Positions 56,518 to 64,000 of a stretch of 64,000 nt of DNA are shown piece by piece. The notes beneath the pieces are model-generated. The model searched no databases and was not told the DNA's origin. It worked only from the letters and a program-made list of their open reading frames with translations. The DNA is taken from contig NC_090288.1 in the NCBI RefSeq assembly GCF_037392515.1, positions 12,381,969 to 12,445,968 of the forward strand. Direction: 5' to 3'. The position numbers were made by a program, and so were the translations under genes. Position 1 is the first letter of the stretch. Every line of letters begins with the position of its first letter. This stretch comes from Haliotis asinina. Taxonomy: Eukaryota > Mollusca > Gastropoda > Lepetellida > Haliotidae.

Positions 56518-59500
56518 ATGGCGTCGAATTCACATGGCCAAACATCGGCAGAGGACACAAGTGAGCCCAGCGAACACACAAAGTTCAAAGGAACGAAAGA
56601 TGACGACTATGGGTTTTATTTCTACCCAGAGAGGGGCATACCTGAGGAGAAGCCGTCCTTTTGGAAAGCTATGTGGCAAGGACGAACAACAGGCCAGAAA
56701 CTAAAATGCGAGACCAACGTTGCCTGGTGTATTGAAAATCGTGAGTGAGAAAATCATTGCAGTGACTTCTCATTACAATGAGGAATTATAGACTTGAGTT
56801 TTACAGGCACAATTTATGGCGTAAATCAAGTGTAATATATGTGGCTACTGTCACTGGTATAGTTTCATCATGCTGATCATTGCACGTCCAAGGGCATAAC
56901 ATCATCCAAGGGGGACAACCCATTGTCAGTATTCAGCATAAGTGCCAAGGATCAAAGGATGTTTCACCGAAATTGATTAGAAGGGTTCAACGACCTAAAG
57001 CACTCGAGGGACCACGAATATGAATGGATTTTTAACTGAACCATTCAGTGCACAGATCATGCTTGTGTCTTCTTGGTGTGTTTACATTCACAACATGTAT
57101 TTAAAGGTCACATGCAACCAAAAAATCAAACATAATTAAAACACATTTACCACTTACTCATGACATATAATATATATTGCTGCTTTTAAAATAACAAATA
57201 AACAAAATTATAAGCATACAATCACGATTCAAAAGTGCAATATTTCGTACTTGGGCTGACTTCCCCCAAAACGAAGGCCTCGGGAGACCGAACCCAGTCA
57301 TAGCGGGTGGATGTGCACTCAAGTGTAACAACGGCTTCCGATTGGCTGTTTCATTTGCTGATATGCTGAGGGTTCATTGTGTGTACAGAAAGATGATCTG
57401 TTTGATGGACATTTTAGAAGTGTGGCGAGTCACAAGAAAGTAAGATTCTTTATGGATAACAATTTCTTTTTGTGTACTTATGGTCAGTATGGATTCATAT
57501 ACTGTTGTCACACAAAATCATATACACTAAAAGAAGTCGTTATCCATGAAGAATGTATGTATGTTAGGTTTTGAAAATACATGTTCTCTGAATTTGTGCA
57601 CGATCCAATCAAAAATCATCTCAGTAGATATGGTAAACTATTGCGTGGCTTGAAAGTGGCAAGAGTTTGCACCAGTTTCCGTCAGATCCAATCATCTGAA
57701 AAAAATGAATGTAGTTTGTTTGCAACCCACAGACATAAAAACATGTCATGTGTATCACACGTGCCCAATTACATAATGTGTCAGAGACAGGACTCGGGTG
57801 CACGAGTCATAAATCAATTTATTTTCTTTTATGTCATATAGTCTGATAGGTGTTAAGTTCAAACTGCACGTGGTCAATGATTGAAGCAGTGTACTGCATG
57901 TTGTCTTTAGCAGACAGGCATACAGACATATAGGTGTGAATAAACCAGACACTGAGCTTTCTCTGTGACAGAGTCTGCTTACCACAATCAACAAGTTGTT
58001 TCTTACGTAATGAGTAGATTATTTACTTGTTTATGTACACAACCAAGATTAGACTACTGCTCACGACCTCAGACGCTGGGCATGCGTACTGTTTCAAGTT
58101 CCGCGAAGCACTGCGCATGCGTTATGGACGCAGTGCAGCGCAGCACAGCTGTTGAAACCAGTTTTCCCCCCAGCACTGGGGGAAATTTAGTGAAACGTTT
58201 GAACTCCGATTTCACAGGTTTTTTTTCATCTTTATACGTTGATTTGTTTCAGTAAGTGCATACCGAAAGGTACCAGAATCTGCAAAGTTGTGTTTTACGT
58301 TGCATGTGACCTTTAAGTAAGAATTATTTGGCCAAAAAATATTTAATAAAATTGGAAAGTCACTGGTTTTAAGTCCAGTATTAATTGTCCTTAATTGTCT
58401 ATGCTTTCTTCGCTGTTCGTTGGAAAATCAAAAGAGACTCAGTACTTGTCATTATCATGTCACTATGTGAATGATCATATTATAAACAAATGATGATCAT
58501 TTAAAGACACATCTTGACTCAGCATTACATGTTAGAGTAATCATGATAATGAGCGAGTGATATTTGAAAATACTTGAAAAATGTTTCAGATCCCATGGTC
58601 AAGTTGATGATGAGAGCCCTGAAAAGCCATGGCTGGTGAGTTAGCAATTTATTTTCAGAGATATGAGAAGTTTTTTCCAACATACCTGCCCTTCACTATG
58701 AATCAAGTGAAGTGATTAAGGACAGAACTCAAAAATCTTCAATATATAGTGTTCGTTGATCCTATAATCAATGTTGTTTTGCAACATATGTGCAACTTAT
58801 TCCTCCCTTTGCTGCAGTGTCAGACATATATTACAAAATATCTAATACTTTCACCATTTCACGCCTGGATTTATGACCCAGTCATAAATTAATGATCACC
58901 TTAAAGGCTGGAAATACCATATGGGACTGTCATTGTGAAACCAGCTGTTTTTAATAAAGTTGCAATTTTGCCGAACATATCATTAAGCAATTTTGTTTGA
59001 ATGACACTAGTTCCCTGGGTGTCATTTTCTGTGTATATCTGATGGTTTGCATTTTGTTGCAGTGCAGTGGACTTGACTCGGCATGTTTCATGTGAGAAGT
59101 GCCGTGAGCGGGTCAATGGGGGATTTGATCCAACCACTAACCAAGTAGGTAATGCAGGTAGACTCAAGATATACCACCTTTTCCAGTAACCTTTCCTCAA
59201 TTTCTGTATGTGCAGAGAAGATCTGAGAAGATCTTTCTTATAATTAGTCTTCAGTATCCCTTGCTTTTTTTAAGAGGCAACTAGCGGGTTCGGGTGATCA
59301 GGCTCGATAACTTGGTTGACACATATGTCATTGTATCCCAATTGCTGAGATCCATGCTCATGCTGTTGATCAGTTGATTGAATGGTCCAGACTAAATTAT
59401 TGACAGACTGCTGTCATAATGCTGTTTATCATAAAGCTAAACTCACTCACTCAACTCAGTCTTACAATTACATATATTATATTATTAAGGAAAAAATCAA

Positions 59501-62044
59501 CTTGATAAAATGAATACTCTCATTTGACAATTTGAAAGCTGAAAACTTGAATATTAAGAAGGAATCAGCACTCGGTTGTTGTGAAATTTGTTTCACCCAA
59601 TTTTGGTTTTAACTGATTTTTGTTCCCCCAGTTCAGTTTGATAGGATAAGAAAATCTGAAAAAATGTGGAAATAGCAGATGTATTTTTTGATATCTTCAA
59701 AATGTTAAGGAGATCATAGAAATTGGGGAGGGATGAATGACAGTTTAATTTGTGTTATTTGAATTTCTTAAAATAAGATTTCAACAAGTTTTTATTCTAG
59801 TGCTTTAAATGATTCAGAGTCATTTGTAAACCAGGTGTTGAAACAATCTGGCCATATTCTGATGCTGATGTTTCTTGTTTGCAGGTTGTGGTGTGTCAGA
59901 ACAATGCCACTAAGAGAAGTATCTGCTGTAATGTCTTGGCTCACGAGTTCATCCACGCATTTGATGCATGCAGAGCAAAAGTCAACTTTGAAAATCTCCG
60001 CCATCTGGCCTGTTCCGAGGTACTGTGACACTGAAGCTACAATTGTACTGTGATGATAAAACTCAGTTGAACAGTCCACTGCAGATTAGCTCTTTTTGGG
60101 ATGATTGGTTAGAGCTATGGCTGGAAATGAACACCTAGATCAGCCGGTGGGGTTTGAACATTTTGTTATATTGTCAGTATCATGGATTAACATTCACAAT
60201 ATCAGTCACTATAATCTGGGAGGTGGGGTAGCTGGGCAGATAAAATGTTCGCTCGTCATGCTAAAGATGCGGGTTTGATTCACCACATGGCTACAGTGTG
60301 TGAAGCCTACTTCTGGTGCCTTAGTCACTCACTATTTCCTGGTCCAGTCTTGATAACAATGTAAATACAGACCTCAGTTATATGGGTGGAATACAATTTG
60401 AAATGTAGTTTAGTGCTTGTATGGTGTTAAGTTATGAGCTGTGACAAAAATGCTTCATGCATATATTTTAGCATTTGACATGGTGTCCGAGCGTATAGTT
60501 TGAGGTGACGAAAGTCGAGATGTGCACTTGAATTACAGCACACAATCACTCGAAAAAGACAGAAATAGTAAGTTATAATGTACATTTGATGACGCTTACG
60601 AGCACTGTTATTGATTGTATTCTTCAACTTATTCACTTTGTTTAGTTATCTACTCGAAACATCGTTATTTTGTGACCCTTGAAGGCCCGGGGGAGAATAG
60701 GCCCTCAGCAACCTATGCTTGCTTTAAAAGGCGACTAATGGGATTGGGTGGTCAGACTCGCTGACTTGGTGGACATGTGGATGCTCATGCTGTTGATCAC
60801 GGGATTGTCTGGTCCAGGATTGATTATTTACAGACCGCTGCCGTATAGCTGGAATATTGCTGAGTGAGACATAAACTAAACTCACTCGCTCACTCATTAC
60901 TTTGCTTTTTGACATTTGTACGAGAATTTTGTCCAATAACATTGAGAAAAGTAAATCTGTCGATAATATATGCTCACTGGATATAAAAAGGAAAACAAAC
61001 ATGGGTTTATAGAATAATGGTCAGTGTAATATTTATTAGGTATTATTCTCACCTACCATACTTACTTTTTACATCCTAGACTGTAAATGCCAGATGTCTT
61101 TAAGTTAAGCAGTGAGTTGGCCGCGACCCATTGCAGGGGGTTGGCTTATATATATACGAAACATACCTTTTCGACACTGATTTTAAGGGTCAAGTTAAGG
61201 GGTCGACTTATCAATAGGGTCGGCTTATACATGGTAATGTGCGGTAATTCATGAAATAAACACTAGGTTTGGGAAGACGTGGAAGACAGATTGGCTATTT
61301 TAGGAATTACTAATGTATTATTTATTGAGCATTTGTCATGTGTATAAGGATTACACTCTTTGGAGGTGATGTAAATACTGTCAGTGTAAGATATGATGAA
61401 TATTAGACTGAGAAGTTAAGAAAAGAACACATGCAGCTTGTCAGGATTTTAGAATGATTGTTTGTCTGTGTGGCAGATTCGTGCTGCCAACATCATGCAC
61501 TGTTCCTTCATGGCGGCGGTGTCATCTGGAGATGCTTCCCCAATCAACATCAAGCAGAGACATCAGGTTTGTACTTCATTGTATCCCATCTGCATAGATG
61601 AATGCTCATGATGTCAATCACTGGATTGTTTAGTCCAGGTTAAGTTTCGACAGATCTCTGCCCTATAGTTGTAATATTTCTGCATGGAGTGTTAACTATA
61701 CTGTACAAAATAAGTTAGGGATATTGGTATTTTGATATTTTATCAGTGTTGCAATGAATAAACAGATCATTATTCGTAATATGAAAATTTACAAATATCC
61801 CTAAGTATTTTTCTCTAGTACATAAACAAACTGCTTTGTATCACAGGAGTGTGTCAAGTCCAAAGCCATCATGTCCATGTTGATGGTGAGGAACGTTACC
61901 CATGAGGAGGCCAGCCAGGTAGTGGACAGTGTGTTTGACAAGTGCTACAAAGACTTGGAACCAGTGGGCAGGAGGCCGCGGAAAGGATCCCGCGATCCAG
62001 AACGTGCACTCATTGAAGGGGCTTACTATGGCTACACAGGATAG
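56518..62044 (+). CDS. ATP23: ATP23, mitochondrial IMS metalloprotease/chaperone
   Basis: Six exons: 56518-56740, 58590-58635, 59063-59144, 59885-60019, 61477-61566, 61847-62044; 774 nt, 257 aa (human about 246). All junctions are GT-AG and in phase. Blocks in order: ENHPMVKLMMRALKSHGCAV, RHVSCEKCRERVNGGFDPTT, VVVCQNNATKRS, the zinc-protease site HEFIH at 137-141 followed by AFDACRA, NLRHLACSEIRAAN, and a C-terminal MLMVRNVTHEEASQVVDSVF. The many cysteines fit an oxidised intermembrane-space protein. The first ~70 residues are lineage-specific and acidic. The start at 56518 is chosen for its context (CGAAAATGG), although the frame stays open upstream to about 56359. Family role: processes mitochondrial Atp6 in yeast and assists F1Fo assembly; the human orthologue is also called XRCC6BP1/KUB3. 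Confidence 0.96.
57105..58312. mobile_element. 1.2-kb TTAA-type non-autonomous element in ATP23 intron 1
   Basis: Ends AGGTCACATGCAAC and GTTGCATGTGACCT with TTAA outside both (57101-57104, 58313-58316). Inside is a sub-terminal inverted pair (TTCTTTATGGATAACA near 57446 and GTTATCCATGAAGAAT near 57538). It contains a GC-richer patch near 58060-58150. No transposase frame. Confidence 0.82.
59217..59454 (+). mobile_element. SINE family A in ATP23 intron 3
   Basis: Diverged; TTAGTCTTCAGTATCCCTTG head, GGTTGACACATATGTCATTG, tail AAACTCACTCACTC. Confidence 0.87.
60216..60334 (+). mobile_element. SINE family B, 3'-truncated, ATP23 intron 4
   Basis: GGTGGGGTAGCTGGGCAG head, B box GGTTTGATTCACC, body to TTCTGGTGCC; a family A scrap follows to about 60395. 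Confidence 0.82.
60674..60899 (+). mobile_element. SINE family A in ATP23 intron 4
   Basis: GACCCTTGAAGGCCCGGG head to the CTCACTCGCTCACTC tail, with a ~20-bp deletion in the middle. Confidence 0.9.
61578..61696 (+). mobile_element. SINE family A, 3' half, decayed
   Basis: TGCTCATGATGTCAATCACT, GTCCAGGTT and CCCTATAGTTGTAATATTTC; in ATP23 intron 5, 12 bp after exon 5. Confidence 0.75.
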
Positions 62045-64000
62045 CAGGAATTACGATTTTATGTGTGCTTCAGTTGACGTAGTGGACGATGTATGTGTGT
62101 ACCTCATGCTTGTAATGGATGATTTGACCAGTGACCGAGTTCTCCTGTTCACATGCTGATCATTGGGTCAAATGAGTACCATGCGAGGTATTAAATGAAC
62201 TTAGATGGGAAACTGATGCAGAAGTCCAGCTGTTGGATCTGACATGTGTTATATTGTTTAGTGCTGATTGTCATAAATGCAGATTCAATGTCACTTAGGG
62301 ACAAAGCTGTGATATTGCTGACTTAGCATAAAACGTTATTCTCTCACCAGTATACAGTGGCTGCAGCTGGAGTACAAAATAAACAAATTAACAAATAAAT
62401 AATATATTAAAATATATAGATGTATCTTGTGAGTGTAACCTTGAAATATTTTGTAAGGACATCTGCTGACTTTGAATGTTCAGGATGTAAATTGACATTT
62501 AGAAAAGGTATATTAAACACCTGGGTTGCTTTCACTGCCCAGTTCAGTTTCTTTCATGCTGAAAACAAGCATAACATTCTGTAACTTCTGCTTTGTACTT
62601 CACATAGAGTGAGTGAGAGAGTGAGTTTGGTATTATGCCATATTCCATCAATAACATGGTGGGGGACAATTCACACATTGTACCCATGTTTGGAATCAAA
62701 CCTGGGTTTTTGGTGAGAGGAGTGAACGCTTTAACCAGTGGCCTACCCCACCAACCCCTACTCCACATGGACATTCTGTGGCCAATTTAATATGTATTAA
62801 GCATTTATACACTAAGATTATTTATTCATGAAATAAAGCGACAAATTACAAAATCAAGGTGTGTTTATTACTGAACCAGCAGTAATGGTACAAATGTGTA
62901 AATGTCATATATATCACAAGCACAAACGTCAAACAAAATGAATGCTGATTTGATTTCATGTAACCAAGGTAACAGTATTCAAATATTCAAAACAGTATTG
63001 CAGTGAACAAATAATACGAGATGTGGTAAAGTACACATCAAAGAAACCTCAGTGTTGACTGCTGTTTTATTTTGAAACCAGCCTTGATAATCCAGTTAAA
63101 TATTTATTGCGCAAAATATATTAAAGAAAAACTAACTAAAACTACCTGAACTTACAATTCCAAGGCTTTATCGTCACCAGGGAGGAATTTTATCCACAGT
63201 ATTGTGGGATATACACAGTTGTGGCATTCCTTCTGCAAACTGAAAGATTACTGTACCAAATTTGACAGAAAGTTGAGTTGGCCTTGTTACATAAAAACTG
63301 AACAAAAATGGCAGTTTGAAAACCACTTCAGTAATCAATGTCAATCACATACTGTGACCACCTTTTCCTGGAGCACTCAAATAGTGAGGCCATAGACTTG
63401 GTAAAGATCATAAAACATGTTGGCCATTTGGCCCAGTTTTGTGAAAAGCTGGATGCATCCTGGCGTCATGCGATAGATTTTGAAAGACAAGATTACCAAG
63501 GATGCACTATTTCTACTTTCAATTCAGTTTCCCTCTTGTATGAGTGAATAGGGGTTCAAACAAAAAAGTGAGGTTTCTGTTTTCCTTTTAACAATATTCC
63601 AGTTATATCACAGCATCATGTTAACAAAACCCAAGAGCATGCTATGAATCTAGCTATGTTCTAGCAACATAACGGATCAACTAGGAATTAACCCACAATA
63701 TTTAAAAAGATCCAACTCCTCACAATAATTACAGAACTTGTGAGCTGGCTACATACAGCTCTTGAAATAGAGGTGAAAAATGTCATTTGTGAAGAAAACG
63801 TCTTGGATTGACCAGCAACCCCATGAGCTTTCACTTCAACAGCTAAGGATGTTACTAAAATATCACTCAATTAAGTTGCCTTAACCAAGGACGGAGGAAC
63901 ATTCCAAAAGGTTAAATACAGTCAGTTTTAAATATTGATATTGAGCATGATATCAAAGAGCATATTTTCACAAATAGTCGCAGCATGTAACTGGTAGAAA
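62045..64000. other. ATP23 3' flank and unassigned end of window
   Basis: AATAAA motifs at 62382 and 62832 could end the ATP23 transcript. From about 62860 the plus strand begins GTGTTTATTACTG, that is AATAAA on the minus strand, then runs AT-rich without SINEs. This is compatible with the 3' UTR of a convergent gene beyond the window. No exon was recognised. Confidence 0.4.
62608..62757 (-). mobile_element. SINE family B, diverged
   Basis: Tail GTGAGTGAGAGAGTGAG, body CACATTGTACCCATG, head CTTTAACCAGTGGCCTA. Confidence 0.83.

Noticed and set aside
61120-61240. GGGTCGACTTAT / GGGTCGGCTTATACAT pair as a transposon end
   Set aside because: It resembles motifs seen near the ends of some DNA transposons, but I could not find a matching inverted partner.
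63688-63870. 60-aa minus-strand frame as the end of a convergent gene
   Set aside because: No recognisable family, no splice context; only the general 3'-UTR-like character of the region is noted.

Overview
This is a eukaryotic (animal) nuclear window, almost certainly a gastropod mollusc and most likely an abalone (Haliotis). The reasons are intron-rich genes with standard GT-AG splicing, AT-rich intergenic DNA, and dozens of copies of two short repeat families ending in CTCACTCACTC. I recall these families as typical of abalone genomic sequence; that species call is recollection, not a search result.

Four host genes can be read exon by exon. (1) On the minus strand, 10698-13884, a DNAJB9/ERdj4-type ER-luminal HSP40 co-chaperone in three coding exons, the last only 68 nt and lying 1.9 kb from the second. 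(2) On the plus strand, 14720-26556, cereblon (CRBN), the substrate receptor of a CRL4 ubiquitin ligase, in nine exons (465 aa). DNAJB9 and CRBN lie head to head, with their start codons about 835 bp apart and a UPR-like ACGT element between them. (3) On the plus strand, 36372-51962, CCM2 (malcavernin), with PTB and harmonin-homology domains, in eleven exons; exon 1 is tentative. (4) On the plus strand, 56518-62044, ATP23, the mitochondrial intermembrane-space metalloprotease/chaperone, in six exons with an intact HEFIH site. All joins were phase-checked by hand and each gives one open frame.

Layout: 1-1150 holds a Tc1-like transposase whose N-terminus is cut by the window edge but which is otherwise open. 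1.5-6.2 kb is repeat-rich. 6.27-10.7 kb is a gene-free AT-rich tract that fits a long DNAJB9 3' UTR. 10.7-26.6 kb is the DNAJB9/CRBN pair. 26.6-36.4 kb is intergenic, with a decayed Tc1 copy, MITE-like elements and minisatellites. 36.4-52 kb is CCM2. 52-56.5 kb is intergenic. 56.5-62 kb is ATP23. The last 2 kb may be the 3' end of a convergent gene that I cannot identify.

Mobile DNA is the other main content. Family A is a SINE-like element of about 270 bp and family B is a tRNA-derived SINE of about 165 bp; the two share a 3' tail. One A copy sits inside another with a 13-bp target-site duplication. A 1.9-kb element with TTAA duplications sits inside an A copy in CCM2 intron 4, and a second TTAA element lies in ATP23 intron 1. 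There are also long-TIR MITEs, near-perfect foldbacks and a tandem array made from the head of SINE A. I saw no retrovirus, LTR element, CRISPR array, rRNA or canonical tRNA gene. No wholly new protein system is evident. The most interesting items are the DNAJB9/CRBN shared promoter, the isoleucine at the cereblon V388 position, the CRBN stop-codon hairpin and duplication, the exon-7 fragment duplicated in CCM2, and the nested repeat structures.
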